Shown here: positions 22,301-33,900 of the stretch, piece by piece
Position numbering within the stretch: the stretch's first letter is position 1
Layout of the letters: each line of letters begins with the position of its first letter
Assembly: GCF_004379255.2 (NCBI RefSeq)
Contig: NC_056038.1
Coordinates: 23,300,061-23,364,060, forward strand
Length of the DNA stretch: 64,000 nucleotides
Direction of reading: 5' to 3'
Origin: Salvia splendens
Lineage: Eukaryota > Streptophyta > Magnoliopsida > Lamiales > Lamiaceae
Position numbers and translations under genes: made by a program
The notes under the pieces: model-generated
Database searches by the model: none
Told to the model about the DNA's origin: nothing
What the model saw: the letters and a program-made list of their open reading frames with translations, nothing else

Positions 22301-23629
22301 AGCACAGGCTTTATCACAAGTCAGAGGCACAACATTACACACATACAAGCCACATTTTCTTCTTGCCTTAAAAAGACACATAGAACCCTTACAGATCTTC
22401 ATACTTCCATCTCCCCACTTTCCACTCAGGCCAGAGTGCTCAAGTGCAGTACATGACATCAAATTGTAGCATAATTCAGGCACATATCTTACATCATTCA
22501 TGTTCAACACATAGCCATTCTCAAACTGCAAACACACAGTGCCAATACCTTGAACAACACACTTTTTATCATCAGCCATAGAGACATAGGTATTAGTTAC
22601 AGGCTTTATGTCAGTGAACAATTCCTTAAAAGGACTTACATGGTATGTACAGCCAGAGTCACATAGCCAATCATTTGAAGAGAAAGCACATTTGGGGGAG
22701 GCATTAATATACATCAGACCATGCAGCATAAACACAGAGTCATTTTCATTTTCAAATTTGACAATATTTGCCACATTTTCAATCTGTGAGTTTCCATTAT
22801 TATTGTTAGGAGGTTTATACTTCTTTAGCTTATTACAGTTCTTCTTAAAGTGCCCAGGTTCCCCACAATTATAACATTTCCTGACAAATCTAGGGTCCTT
22901 ACTGTTGGACCTAGATCTGAACTTTCTTCTGGAGTTAGACCCTCCATTAGATTCATTCCCCCCTGTTGAGTTAGACCTTCCCCTAACATTTAAAGCCTTA
23001 TTAGGAGTAGCCTTATCAGAAGCTCTTTCCCTTAGATCCAATTCTTTTGATTTAAGAGAGCTAATTATCAAATCAAGAGGAGCAGCATCTCTGCCATATT
23101 TAATAGCTGCTTTAACATCACTGTATGAATCAGGAATGGCATTCATCAAAGCAATACTGGTATATTCATCAATAGTTTTATCTCCTGACCTCTTAATGTC
23201 TTGAACAAGCTTTTGAAATCTATCCACATTGTCATCAATATCTTTTGACAAATCAAGCTTAAATTTAAAAAGTTTTTCAAGCAAATACATCCTTGAAGAC
23301 ATAGAAGTTTCAGTGTACAAGGTATCAAGATATTTCCACATTTCAGAGGCAGATTCAATGTGATTTATCTTCCTAATCACAGAGTCAGACAAATTGAGAA
23401 TTATAGTTGCTTTTGCCAATTCATTCATTTCATCAAGCTTATCTTGTTTCCAAATCACAAAGTCATTTTTGCCATTGAAAGGGACCAAACTGACAGGTTG
23501 AGCCATTTTAGAAGCAAACAAAAGAAAAAAGAAAAATTTCAAGCAGCACAGAGAGGAAGAAAAAAAAAAGGCAATTAAAACCCTCAGCAGGCAACCAAGC
23601 AAGCACACAGACAGCCTTTCAGGCAGCAA
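19382..23629 (-). CDS. Copia gag-pol polyprotein, unit 1 (gag deletion)
   Basis: A 1415-codon frame, otherwise equal to the 1440-codon protein of units 2 and 3 but lacking residues 63-87 of that protein (75 bp, junction near 23446). The loss is in frame and removes the N-terminal part of gag after the FVIWKQ segment. Protease, integrase, RT and RNase H are complete. The likely start is the internal Met before AQPVSLVPF rather than the first Met, because the 41 residues upstream are a hydrophobic run encoded by T/C-rich leader. Gag assembly is probably impaired, although the enzymes could still work. Confidence 0.9.
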   Translation of the reverse strand: MLPERLSVCLLGCLLRVLIAFFFSSSLCCLKFFFFLLFASKMAQPVSLVPFNGKNDFVIWKQDKLDEMNELAKATIILNLSDSVIRKINHIESASEMWKYLDTLYTETSMSSRMYLLEKLFKFKLDLSKDIDDNVDRFQKLVQDIKRSGDKTIDEYTSIALMNAIPDSYSDVKAAIKYGRDAAPLDLIISSLKSKELDLRERASDKATPNKALNVRGRSNSTGGNESNGGSNSRRKFRSRSNSKDPRFVRKCYNCGEPGHFKKNCNKLKKYKPPNNNNGNSQIENVANIVKFENENDSVFMLHGLMYINASPKCAFSSNDWLCDSGCTYHVSPFKELFTDIKPVTNTYVSMADDKKCVVQGIGTVCLQFENGYVLNMNDVRYVPELCYNLMSCTALEHSGLSGKWGDGSMKICKGSMCLFKARRKCGLYVCNVVPLTCDKACANVVNSDKLLLWHNRLGHMSEKGLNILKKHAILSDSDVMGNMPFCDTCVLGKQHRVFFPTPVPANISKNVLEYLHMDVWGPASVSSHSGSVYFLSIIDDFSRKVWCFLMKHKYDVFGKFTTWKTFIETQTGNKIKVIRTDNGLEFCNKQFDDLCACHGIKRHKTVPYTPQQNGVAERMNRTLLDKVRCMLAKSGLSKKFWGEALMTATYLVNRSPSVPLQGLCPEYVFFGKSLDLSNLRVFGCSAFVHTKTDKLEPRSRKGVFLGYPEGVKGYRIWLRDEPGFKVIISRDVVFNESEFPCLQMAENPAPQNVDSDPLIEVESTNTPTAVEHPQDVPSEVEQPYWNCTPIYTPNETPNEGGPQDNDMNVPSNDNMDNVADLPGSPVCNPPIMPVQNVLNSPSGIQNAIDAPNLNDYILSRDRPRRQIHKPARYDGYVGLVALINLAFNVHEADGEEPQSYKQATRSKFWNEWHKAMLEEMNSLKINHTWILVPLPLGASVVDCRWLYKLKSEVEGLRYKARLVAKGFTQQEGVDYTEIFAPVVKFTTVRLMLTLCAHFDWELKQMDVKTAFLHGDLDKPIYMRQPEGFVDPKFPNHVCLLKKALYGLKQSPRQWNIKFNTCMHDLGFVRSTFDACLYVKNLNTAAPVFLLLYVDDMLIMGPCLKTITAVQTALSKNFDMKDLGDAQKILGINIIRNRKECVLVLHQEPYVLKILKKFNMFDAKPTSVPLAAHFMLSKDLCPKSDYDINAMKKVPYANAIGSVMYLMVSTRPDIAYAVSCLSRYMSNPGPVHWEALKWLLRYLKHTSKYGLCFSRCEDGVKLTGYVDSNYANDRDKRKSTTSYVFTVCRSCISWKSQLQQIVALSTTESEYIAITEAMKEAVWLKGVLSELNFVKTPPVLFSDSQSAIQLCKNPVFHDRTKHIDVRFHYIRDIVEKNEVSLLKVHTDKNPADMGTKCLPLEKLLFCIKYLHFDLG

Positions 23630-24030
23630 GAGAACACAGAGTTTTCACACAAGAACCTCAAATCCTTGACTGTCACGAGCAAGGCCGGCTAAGGCTATCC
23701 CAGTTCGCAATCACTCGCTTGTGGAGGGCGCAGGGGGTCACTTAGGCAGCACAAAATGCTTGGTGGTCAAGTAATAAGAGATTTTAAAGCAGAGAGCGCA
23801 AGAAACACCACGGAAGCAAGAAACACAGTGAAAAAACACACCAAGAAACCCTAAGTCTTGCCAAGACTGTCTACCAACAACAAAAAAACCCAATCCTATA
23901 GTTGGCACTAAACAGAAAAAGAAATATCCAGAAAGATTTAGCCAATTTACCAGAGCAAACCCCCACTCGAGGGAGGGTTCCACTTGCCCACCTCCTTTAG
24001 CGACTCGGCGTGCCGGAATAGTCCCCCCGT

Positions 24031-24043
24031 GGCTCTGATACCA
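24031..24043 (-). other. Primer binding site (initiator tRNA-Met), unit 1
   Basis: Minus-strand TGGTATCAGAGCC, one base inside the 5' LTR (LTR 2), is the standard plant copia primer site complementary to initiator tRNA-Met. Equivalent sites are at 29828-29840 and 35625-35637. Confidence 0.9.
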
Positions 24044-24044
24044 C

Positions 24045-24850
24045 TGTAGGGATCAGACTATCCGGATTCACTATTTACCGAGACCTCTTTGGTCTTGTTT
24101 TACTAGATGGCTCAGTCAAACCACCAACCAAGCGACTGATTTAATACAAGGACACTAGCTATTACAATCAATGAGCTAATGAACTTAAACACTGCCTTCA
24201 CGAACCAGAATCCTCAAGATTCACCGAGAACCCTGCACAACTAGAAACCCTAGTTAGTAAAATAAGAAAGATCCTTTCGGATCTACACAAACCAAGCAGT
24301 AATAAGCAATATAACAAAGGAATCGCATAGATCTATAAGCAATGGCTCAGCCACCCGCCAATAGTACAGATCTATTCACCAAAACAACAATCCAAGGGAG
24401 CAACGTTGAGTTCAACCGTGAATCTCTTCACAAACCATAGGTTGCAACCCCAAACCACTCCACTGCACCGGATCTAGCCGATCTCAAAGCTCACAACCAC
24501 AGAAACCTCTCCACAAGAAACCCTAACTTCTCTGGAACCCCTGCAACCGAAGTAGTTGCTAATCTCAAACCCACACACTCGTTTAATCACACAAATATCA
24601 GTGATAAACCACAGTGGAACAACCAGAGAAACATCAGAGAAGGAAAACTCAAGGGAAACTCAAGAACTCGAGAGAGAAGTGTGAGAAATCAGAGAGTAGA
24701 GAGTGAAGTGAGGCGGTGAGTGGAGAGAGGGGGGTATATCAACCCGGGAATGGGCTAGGGCAAAAAACTAGCCCAACTTACCTGATGGGCCAGATTAATT
24801 CCAGGCCCAACAATAATAGTCCACCAACTTAACAGCCCAAACAATCAACA
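24045..24850 (-). repeat. Copia array LTR 2 (shared, internal)
   Basis: 806 bp. It serves as 5' LTR for unit 1 and 3' LTR for unit 2. It carries T at 24104, where the outer LTRs have A. No target duplication flanks it: it is bounded by the primer site of unit 1 and the polypurine tract of unit 2. Confidence 0.92.
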
Positions 24851-24863
24851 TACTCCACCTTGG
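24851..24863 (-). other. Polypurine tract, copia unit 2
   Basis: Minus-strand CCAAGGTGGAGTA immediately before LTR 2, identical to units 1 and 3. Confidence 0.65.
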
Positions 24864-25103
24864 ACATTATTTTTGGGAAACCAATTGCACTATTAGCTAA
24901 GGTTTTAATCATCATAGCCTACAAGGCAGTTCCCACAGCACCAAAGAACAAGGTTCAATTGCACAGTGAAGCAACCAAGTTTGCCTACAAGACTCCTGAG
25001 GGGCTGACACCCATTAGTCTTGAGGACTTAGTGCCTCCAGCCACCAGCTACCCTTACCACAGTAAGCTTAGAGGCTGAGGTCTTTAACCCCCGGGACATG
25101 CAG

Positions 25104-28100
25104 CTATCCTAGGTCAAAATGCAGATATTTAATGCAGAAAAGAAGTTTTTCAAGTGGTAAGCATTTAGTTCCCATGTCAGCTGGGTTCTTATCAGTGTGT
25201 ACTTTTAAAAGAGAAACCTCATTCTTTTCTACAATATCTCTGATGTAATGAAACCTTACATCAATGTGCTTAGTCCTATCATGGAAGACTGGATTTTTAC
25301 ACAGTTGAATGGCAGATTGAGAATCTGAAAACAAAACAGGAGGAGTTTTCACAAAATTGAGTTCAGAGAGCACTCCCTTTAACCATACAGCCTCCTTCAT
25401 TGCCTCTGTAATGGCAATGTATTCAGATTCAGTGGTAGAGAGAGCTACAATCTGTTGCAGCTGTGATTTCCAACTTATGCAGGACCTGCAAACAGTAAAG
25501 ACATAGGAGGTGGTGGACTTCCTCTTGTCTCTATCATTAGCATAGTTAGAATCAACATAACCAGTCAGTTTTACACCATCTTCACATCTGGAAAAGCACA
25601 ATCCATACTTAGAAGTATGTTTCAGATATCTTAACAACCACTTCAAGGCTTCCCAATGAACAGGACCAGGATTTGACATGTATCTACTCAAACAAGACAC
25701 AGCATAGGCAATATCAGGCCTAGTACTAACCATCAAATACATCACAGATCCAATAGCATTAGCATAGGGAACCTTTTTCATGGCATTGATATCATAATCA
25801 GATTTGGGGCACAAGTCTTTACTCAACATGAAATGAGCAGCTAAGGGAACAGATGTAGGCTTAGCATCAAACATGTTAAACTTCTTCAGAATTTTGAGCA
25901 CATAGGGTTCTTGATGCAAAACAAGTACACACTCTTTTCTATTTCTGATAATATTAATGCCTAATATTTTCTGAGCATCCCCTAGATCTTTCATGTCAAA
26001 ATTCTTGCTCAGAGCAGTTTGCACAGCAGTTATAGTCTTCAAGCAGGGACCCATTATTAACATGTCATCCACATATAACAGAAGAAAGACAGGAGCAGCA
26101 GTATTCAAGTTTTTAACATACAAGCAAGCATCAAAAGTGCTCCTAACAAAACCTAGATCATGCATGCAAGTATTAAACTTAATATTCCACTGCCTAGGTG
26201 ACTGTTTCAGACCATACAAAGCTTTCTTGAGCAAACACACATGATTAGGAAACTTAGGATCAACAAAGCCTTCAGGCTGTCTCATGTAAATAGGTTTATC
26301 CAAGTCACCATGCAAGAAAGCAGTTTTAACATCCATTTGTTTCAGTTCCCAATCAAAATGAGCACACAAAGTAAGCATCAATCTCACAGTTGTAAATTTA
26401 ACCACAGGGGCAAAGATCTCAGTGTAATCTACCCCCTCTTGTTGAGTAAAACCCTTGGCCACTAATCTGGCCTTATATCTTAAACCCTCTACCTCACTTT
26501 TAAGTTTATACAACCACCTGCAATCCACAACAGAGGCACCTAGAGGTAGAGGAACAAGTATCCAAGTATGATTAATTTTCAGAGAGTTCATTTCCTCTAA
26601 CATGGCTTTATGCCATTCATTCCAGAATTTAGACCTAGTAGCTTGTTTATAAGATTGAGGCTCTTCCCCATCAGCTTCATGAACATTGAAAGCCAAATTG
26701 ATTAAAGCAACCAAGCCTACATAACCATCATATCTAGCGGGTTTATGAATTTGCCTCCTAGGTCTATCTCTAGATAAGATGTAATCATTTAGATTTGGAG
26801 CATCAATAGCATTTTGAATACCAGAGGGAGAATTAAGCACATTCTGAACAGGCATTATAGGAGGATTACAGACAGGACTACCAGGTAAGTCAGCAACATT
26901 GTCCATATTATCATTTGAGGGCACATTCATATCATTATCTTGTGGACCCCCTTCATTAGGTGTTTCATTAGGAGTATAGATTGGAGTACAGTTCCAATAA
27001 GGCTGCTCCACCTCACTTGGAACATCCTGAGGATGTTCCACAGCAGTGGGTGTATTTGTGGACTCCACCTCAATAAGAGGGTCACTGTCCACATTCTGTG
27101 GAGCAGGGTTTTCAGCCATTTGCAAGCAAGGGAATTCAGATTCATTGAACACAACATCCCTACTAATAATGACTTTAAACCCTGGCTCATCTCTTAGCCA
27201 TATCCTATACCCTTTCACACCTTCAGGATATCCCAAAAAAACACCTTTCCTAGACCTTGGTTCTAATTTATCAGTTTTAGTATGCACAAAAGCAGAGCAA
27301 CCAAACACTCTCAGATTAGAAAGATCAAGGGATTTCCCAAAGAACACATACTCAGGACAGAGTCCTTGCAAAGGCACAGAGGGAGATCTATTCACAAGAT
27401 AAGTTGCAGTCATTAAAGCTTCACCCCAAAATTTCTTGGACAATCCAGACTTAGCCAACATACATCTCACTTTATCAAGTAAAGTTCTATTCATCCTCTC
27501 AGCCACCCCATTTTGTTGAGGGGTATAAGGGACTGTCTTATGTCTTTTAATGCCATGACAAGCACACAAATCATCAAATTGTTTATTACAAAACTCTAAA
27601 CCATTGTCAGTTCTGATAACTTTAATCTTATTCCCAGTTTGAGTCTCAATAAAGGTTTTCCAAGTAGTAAATTTTCCAAACACATCATACTTGTGCTTCA
27701 TAAGAAAACACCATACTTTCCTTGAAAAATCATCAATGATTGACAGAAAATACACAGACCCAGAGTGGGAAGACACAGAGGCAGGGCCCCACACATCCAT
27801 ATGCAAGTATTCCAAGACATTTTTACTAATGTTTGCAGGGACAGGGGTGGGAAAAAAAACCCTATGTTGTTTACCCAAAACACATGTGTCACAGAAAGGC
27901 ATGTTGCCCATTACATCAGAATCAGACAATATTGCATGTTTTTTCAAAATGTTTAACCCCTTTTCACTCATATGACCTAGCCTATTGTGCCACAGTAACA
28001 ATTTATCAGAATTTACCACATTAGCACAGGCTTTATCACAAGTCAGAGGCACAACATTACACACATACAAGCCACATTTTCTTCTTGCCTTAAAAAGACA

Positions 28101-29426
28101 CATAGAACCCTTACAGATCTTCATACTTCCATCTCCCCACTTTCCACTCAGGCCAGAGTGCTCAAGTGCAGTACATGACATCAAATTGTAGCATAATTCA
28201 GGCACATATCTTACATCATTCATGTTCAACACATAGCCATTCTCAAACTGCAAACACACAGTGCCAATACCTTGAACAACACACTTTTTATCATCAGCCA
28301 TAGAGACATAGGTATTAGTTACAGGCTTTATGTCAGTGAACAATTCCTTAAAAGGACTTACATGGTATGTACAGCCAGAGTCACATAGCCAATCATTTGA
28401 AGAGAAAGCACATTTGGGGGAGGCATTAATATACATCAGACCATGCAGCATAAACACAGAGTCATTTTCATTTTCAAATTTGACAATATTTGCCACATTT
28501 TCAATCTGTGAGTTTCCATTATTATTGTTAGGAGGTTTATACTTCTTTAGCTTATTACAGTTCTTCTTAAAGTGCCCAGGTTCCCCACAATTATAACATT
28601 TCCTGACAAATCTAGGGTCCTTACTGTTGGACCTAGATCTGAACTTTCTTCTGGAGTTAGACCCTCCATTAGATTCATTCCCCCCTGTTGAGTTAGACCT
28701 TCCCCTAACATTTAAAGCCTTATTAGGAGTAGCCTTATCAGAAGCTCTTTCCCTTAGATCCAATTCTTTTGATTTAAGAGAGCTAATTATCAAATCAAGA
28801 GGAGCAGCATCTCTGCCATATTTAATAGCTGCTTTAACATCACTGTATGAATCAGGAATGGCATTCATCAAAGCAATACTGGTATATTCATCAATAGTTT
28901 TATCTCCTGACCTCTTAATGTCTTGAACAAGCTTTTGAAATCTATCCACATTGTCATCAATATCTTTTGACAAATCAAGCTTAAATTTAAAAAGTTTTTC
29001 AAGCAAATACATCCTTGAAGACATAGAAGTTTCAGTGTACAAGGTATCAAGATATTTCCACATTTCAGAGGCAGATTCAATGTGATTTATCTTCCTAATC
29101 ACAGAGTCAGACAAATTGAGAATTATAGTTGCTTTTGCCAATTCATTCATTTCATCAAGCTTATCTTGTGGGGTATCAGTAGGCACAGTACCATCAACAC
29201 ATTTAAACACTTTTTGCTGAATAAGAACACATTTAAGCTTCTGTTTCCAAATCACAAAGTCATTTTTGCCATTGAAAGGGACCAAACTGACAGGTTGAGC
29301 CATTTTAGAAGCAAACAAAAGAAAAAAGAAAAATTTCAAGCAGCACAGAGAGGAAGAAAAAAAAAAGGCAATTAAAACCCTCAGCAGGCAACCAAGCAAG
29401 CACACAGACAGCCTTTCAGGCAGCAA
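25104..29426 (-). CDS. Copia gag-pol polyprotein, unit 2 (intact, 1440 codons)
   Basis: Single open frame encoding, in order: gag (about residues 42-230; likely start Met42 at 29303), a CCHC zinc knuckle (C277, C280, H285, C290), an aspartic protease active site DSG (349-351), a GAG-pre-integrase HHCC motif (H480, H485, C512, C515), an integrase core with D544, D607 and E643 (D-D-35-E), reverse transcriptase with YVDD at 1118-1121, and RNase H with D1292, E1333 and D1368. Domain order with integrase before RT defines Ty1/copia; the RT and RNase H segments resemble Tnt1 (Tork lineage). No stop or frameshift interrupts it, and LTRs, primer site and polypurine tract are present, so it looks competent for transposition. 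Activity is not shown by sequence. Confidence 0.95.
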   Translation of the reverse strand: MLPERLSVCLLGCLLRVLIAFFFSSSLCCLKFFFFLLFASKMAQPVSLVPFNGKNDFVIWKQKLKCVLIQQKVFKCVDGTVPTDTPQDKLDEMNELAKATIILNLSDSVIRKINHIESASEMWKYLDTLYTETSMSSRMYLLEKLFKFKLDLSKDIDDNVDRFQKLVQDIKRSGDKTIDEYTSIALMNAIPDSYSDVKAAIKYGRDAAPLDLIISSLKSKELDLRERASDKATPNKALNVRGRSNSTGGNESNGGSNSRRKFRSRSNSKDPRFVRKCYNCGEPGHFKKNCNKLKKYKPPNNNNGNSQIENVANIVKFENENDSVFMLHGLMYINASPKCAFSSNDWLCDSGCTYHVSPFKELFTDIKPVTNTYVSMADDKKCVVQGIGTVCLQFENGYVLNMNDVRYVPELCYNLMSCTALEHSGLSGKWGDGSMKICKGSMCLFKARRKCGLYVCNVVPLTCDKACANVVNSDKLLLWHNRLGHMSEKGLNILKKHAILSDSDVMGNMPFCDTCVLGKQHRVFFPTPVPANISKNVLEYLHMDVWGPASVSSHSGSVYFLSIIDDFSRKVWCFLMKHKYDVFGKFTTWKTFIETQTGNKIKVIRTDNGLEFCNKQFDDLCACHGIKRHKTVPYTPQQNGVAERMNRTLLDKVRCMLAKSGLSKKFWGEALMTATYLVNRSPSVPLQGLCPEYVFFGKSLDLSNLRVFGCSAFVHTKTDKLEPRSRKGVFLGYPEGVKGYRIWLRDEPGFKVIISRDVVFNESEFPCLQMAENPAPQNVDSDPLIEVESTNTPTAVEHPQDVPSEVEQPYWNCTPIYTPNETPNEGGPQDNDMNVPSNDNMDNVADLPGSPVCNPPIMPVQNVLNSPSGIQNAIDAPNLNDYILSRDRPRRQIHKPARYDGYVGLVALINLAFNVHEADGEEPQSYKQATRSKFWNEWHKAMLEEMNSLKINHTWILVPLPLGASVVDCRWLYKLKSEVEGLRYKARLVAKGFTQQEGVDYTEIFAPVVKFTTVRLMLTLCAHFDWELKQMDVKTAFLHGDLDKPIYMRQPEGFVDPKFPNHVCLLKKALYGLKQSPRQWNIKFNTCMHDLGFVRSTFDACLYVKNLNTAAPVFLLLYVDDMLIMGPCLKTITAVQTALSKNFDMKDLGDAQKILGINIIRNRKECVLVLHQEPYVLKILKKFNMFDAKPTSVPLAAHFMLSKDLCPKSDYDINAMKKVPYANAIGSVMYLMVSTRPDIAYAVSCLSRYMSNPGPVHWEALKWLLRYLKHTSKYGLCFSRCEDGVKLTGYVDSNYANDRDKRKSTTSYVFTVCRSCISWKSQLQQIVALSTTESEYIAITEAMKEAVWLKGVLSELNFVKTPPVLFSDSQSAIQLCKNPVFHDRTKHIDVRFHYIRDIVEKNEVSLLKVHTDKNPADMGTKCLPLEKLLFCIKYLHFDLG

Positions 29427-29827
29427 GAGAACACAGAGTTTTCACACAAGAACCTCAAATCCTTGACTGTCACGAGCAAGGCCGGCTAAGGCTATCCCAG
29501 TTCGCAATCACTCGCTTGTGGAGGGCGCAGGGGGTCACTTAGGCAGCACAAAATGCTTGGTGGTCAAGTAATAAGAGATTTTAAAGCAGAGAGCGAAAGA
29601 AACACCACGGAAGCAAGAAACACAGTGAAAAAACACACCAAGAAACCCTAAGTCTTGCCAAGACTGTCTACCAACAACAAAAAAACCCAATCCTATAGTT
29701 GGCACTAAACAGAAAAAGAAATATCCAGAAAGATTTAGCCAATTTACCAGAGCAAACCCCCACTCGAGGGAGGGTTCCACTTGCCCACCTCCTTTAGCGA
29801 CTCGGCGTGCCGGAATAGTCCCCCCGT

Positions 29828-29840
29828 GGCTCTGATACCA
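29828..29840 (-). other. Primer binding site (initiator tRNA-Met), unit 2
   Basis: Minus-strand TGGTATCAGAGCC one base inside LTR 3. Confidence 0.9.
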
Positions 29841-29841
29841 C

Positions 29842-30647
29842 TGTAGGGATCAGACTATCCGGATTCACTATTTACCGAGACCTCTTTGGTCTTGTTTTAC
29901 TAGATGGCTCAGTCAAACCACCAACCAAGCGACTGATTTAATACAAGGACACTAGCTATTACAATCAATGAGCTAATGAACTTAAACACTGCCTTCACGA
30001 ACCAGAATCCTCAAGATTCACCGAGAACCCTGCACAACTAGAAACCCTAGTTAGTAAAATAAGAAAGATCCTTTCGGATCTACACAAACCAAGCAGTAAT
30101 AAGCAATATAACAAAGGAATCGCATAGATCTATAAGCAATGGCTCAGCCACCCGCCAATAGTACAGATCTATTCACCAAAACAACAATCCAAGGGAGCAA
30201 CGTTGAGTTCAACCGTGAATCTCTTCACAAACCATAGGTTGCAACCCCAAACCACTCCACTGCACCGGATCTAGCCGATCTCAAAGCTCACAACCACAGA
30301 AACCTCTCCACAAGAAACCCTAACTTCTCTGGAACCCCTGCAACCGAAGTAGTTGCTAATCTCAAACCCACACACTCGTTTAATCACACAAATATCAGTG
30401 ATAAACCACAGTGGAACAACCAGAGAAACATCAGAGAAGGAAAACTCAAGGGAAACTCAAGAACTCGAGAGAGAAGTGTGAGAAATCAGAGAGTAGAGAG
30501 TGAAGTGAGGCGGTGAGTGGAGAGAGGGGGGTATATCAACCCGGGAATGGGCTAGGGCAAAAAACTAGCCCAACTTACCTGATGGGCCAGATTAATTCCA
30601 GGCCCAACAATAATAGTCCACCAACTTAACAGCCCAAACAATCAACA
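29842..30647 (-). repeat. Copia array LTR 3 (shared, internal)
   Basis: 806 bp. It serves as 5' LTR of unit 2 and 3' LTR of unit 3. It carries T at 29901, as in LTR 2. No flanking target duplication. Confidence 0.92.
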
Positions 30648-30660
30648 TACTCCACCTTGG
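30648..30660 (-). other. Polypurine tract, copia unit 3
   Basis: Minus-strand CCAAGGTGGAGTA immediately before LTR 3. Confidence 0.65.
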
Positions 30661-30900
30661 ACATTATTTTTGGGAAACCAATTGCACTATTAGCTAAGGT
30701 TTTAATCATCATAGCCTACAAGGCAGTTCCCACAGCACCAAAGAACAAGGTTCAATTGCACAGTGAAGCAACCAGGTTTGCCTACAAGACTCCTGAGGGG
30801 CTGACACCCATTAGTCTTGAGGACTTAGTGCCTCCAGCCACCAGCTACCCTTACCACAGTAAGCTTAGAGGCTGAGGTCTTTAACCCCCGGGACATGCAG

Positions 30901-33900
30901 CTATCCTAGGTCAAAATGCAGATATTTAATGCAGAAAAGAAGTTTTTCAAGTGGTAAGCATTTAGTTCCCATGTCAGCTGGGTTCTTATCAGTGTGTACT
31001 TTTAAAAGAGAAACCTCATTCTTTTCTACAATATCTCTGATGTAATGAAACCTTACATCAATGTGCTTAGTCCTATCATGGAAGACTGGATTTTTACACA
31101 GTTGAATGGCAGATTGAGAATCTGAAAACAAAACAGGAGGAGTTTTCACAAAATTGAGTTCAGAGAGCACTCCCTTTAACCATACAGCCTCCTTCATTGC
31201 CTCTGTAATGGCAATGTATTCAGATTCAGTGGTAGAGAGAGCTACAATCTGTTGCAGCTGTGATTTCCAACTTATGCAGGACCTGCAAACAGTAAAGACA
31301 TAGGAGGTGGTGGACTTCCTCTTGTCTCTATCATTAGCATAGTTAGAATCAACATAACCAGTCAGTTTTACACCATCTTCACATCTGGAAAAGCACAATC
31401 CATACTTAGAAGTATGTTTCAGATATCTTAACAACCACTTCAAGGCTTCCCAATGAACAGGACCAGGATTTGACATGTATCTACTCAAACAAGACACAGC
31501 ATAGGCAATATCAGGCCTAGTACTAACCATCAAATACATCACAGATCCAATAGCATTAGCATAGGGAACCTTTTTCATGGCATTGATATCATAATCAGAT
31601 TTGGGGCACAAGTCTTTACTCAACATGAAATGAGCAGCTAAGGGAACAGATGTAGGCTTAGCATCAAACATGTTAAACTTCTTCAGAATTTTGAGCACAT
31701 AGGGTTCTTGATGCAAAACAAGTACACACTCTTTTCTATTTCTGATAATATTAATGCCTAATATTTTCTGAGCATCCCCTAGATCTTTCATGTCAAAATT
31801 CTTGCTCAGAGCAGTTTGCACAGCAGTTATAGTCTTCAAGCAGGGACCCATTATTAACATGTCATCCACATATAACAGAAGAAAGACAGGAGCAGCAGTA
31901 TTCAAGTTTTTAACATACAAGCAAGCATCAAAAGTGCTCCTAACAAAACCTAGATCATGCATGCAAGTATTAAACTTAATATTCCACTGCCTAGGTGACT
32001 GTTTCAGACCATACAAAGCTTTCTTGAGCAAACACACATGATTAGGAAACTTAGGATCAACAAAGCCTTCAGGCTGTCTCATGTAAATAGGTTTATCCAA
32101 GTCACCATGCAAGAAAGCAGTTTTAACATCCATTTGTTTCAGTTCCCAATCAAAATGAGCACACAAAGTAAGCATCAATCTCACAGTTGTAAATTTAACC
32201 ACAGGGGCAAAGATCTCAGTGTAATCTACCCCCTCTTGTTGAGTAAAACCCTTGGCCACTAATCTGGCCTTATATCTTAAACCCTCTACCTCACTTTTAA
32301 GTTTATACAACCACCTGCAATCCACAACAGAGGCACCTAGAGGTAGAGGAACAAGTATCCAAGTATGATTAATTTTCAGAGAGTTCATTTCCTCTAACAT
32401 GGCTTTATGCCATTCATTCCAGAATTTAGACCTAGTAGCTTGTTTATAAGATTGAGGCTCTTCCCCATCAGCTTCATGAACATTGAAAGCCAAATTGATT
32501 AAAGCAACCAAGCCTACATAACCATCATATCTAGCAGGTTTATGAATTTGCCTCCTAGGTCTATCTCTAGATAAGATGTAATCATTTAGATTTGGAGCAT
32601 CAATAGCATTTTGAATACCAGAGGGAGAATTAAGCACATTCTGGACAGGCATTATAGGAGGATTACAGACAGGACTACCAGGTAAGTCAGCAACATTGTC
32701 CATATTATCATTTGAGGGCACATTCATATCATTATCTTGTGGACCCCCTTCATTAGGTGTTTCATTAGGAGTATAGATTGGAGTACAGTTCCAATAAGGC
32801 TGCTCCACCTCACTTGGAACATCCTGAGGATGTTCCACAGCAGTGGGTGTATTTGTGGACTCCACCTCAATAAGAGGGTCACTGTCCACATTCTGTGGAG
32901 CAGGGTTTTCAGCCATTTGCAAGCAAGGGAATTCAGATTCATTGAACACAACATCCCTACTAATAATGACTTTAAACCCTGGCTCATCTCTTAGCCATAT
33001 CCTATACCCTTTCACACCTTCAGGATATCCCAAAAAAACACCTTTCCTAGACCTTGGTTCTAATTTATCAGTTTTAGTATGCACAAAAGCAGAGCAACCA
33101 AACACTCTCAGATTAGAAAGATCAAGGGATTTCCCAAAGAACACATACTCAGGACAGAGTCCTTGCAAAGGCACAGAGGGAGATCTATTCACAAGATAAG
33201 TTGCAGTCATTAAAGCTTCACCCCAAAATTTCTTGGACAATCCAGACTTAGCCAACATACATCTCACTTTATCAAGTAAAGTTCTATTCATCCTCTCAGC
33301 CACCCCATTTTGTTGAGGGGTATAAGGGACTGTCTTATGTCTTTTAATGCCATGACAAGCACACAAATCATCAAATTGTTTATTACAAAACTCTAAACCA
33401 TTGTCAGTTCTGATAACTTTAATCTTATTCCCAGTTTGAGTCTCAATAAAGGTTTTCCAAGTAGTAAATTTTCCAAACACATCATACTTGTGCTTCATAA
33501 GAAAACACCATACTTTCCTTGAAAAATCATCAATGATTGACAGAAAATACACAGACCCAGAGTGGGAAGACACAGAGGCAGGGCCCCACACATCCATATG
33601 CAAGTATTCCAAGACATTTTTACTAATGTTTGCAGGGACAGGGGTGGGAAAAAAAACCCTATGTTGTTTACCCAAAACACATGTGTCACAGAAAGGCATG
33701 TTGCCCATTACATCAGAATCAGACAATATTGCATGTTTTTTCAAAATGTTTAACCCCTTTTCACTCATATGACCTAGCCTATTGTGCCACAGTAACAATT
33801 TATCAGAATTTACCACATTAGCACAGGCTTTATCACAAGTCAGAGGCACAACATTACACACATACAAGCCACATTTTCTTCTTGCCTTAAAAAGACACAT

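Noticed and set aside
20271..23204. Plus-strand open frames of 60-120 codons through the copia pol genes
   Set aside because: They lie antisense to the long gag-pol frame, match nothing and recur only because the units are copies.
23507..23629. Hydrophobic 41-residue N-terminus of the copia polyprotein as a signal peptide
   Set aside because: It is encoded by T/C-rich leader DNA just upstream of the Met before AQPVSLVPF, which is where gag similarity begins. Reading it as a leader artefact is simpler than a secreted copia protein.
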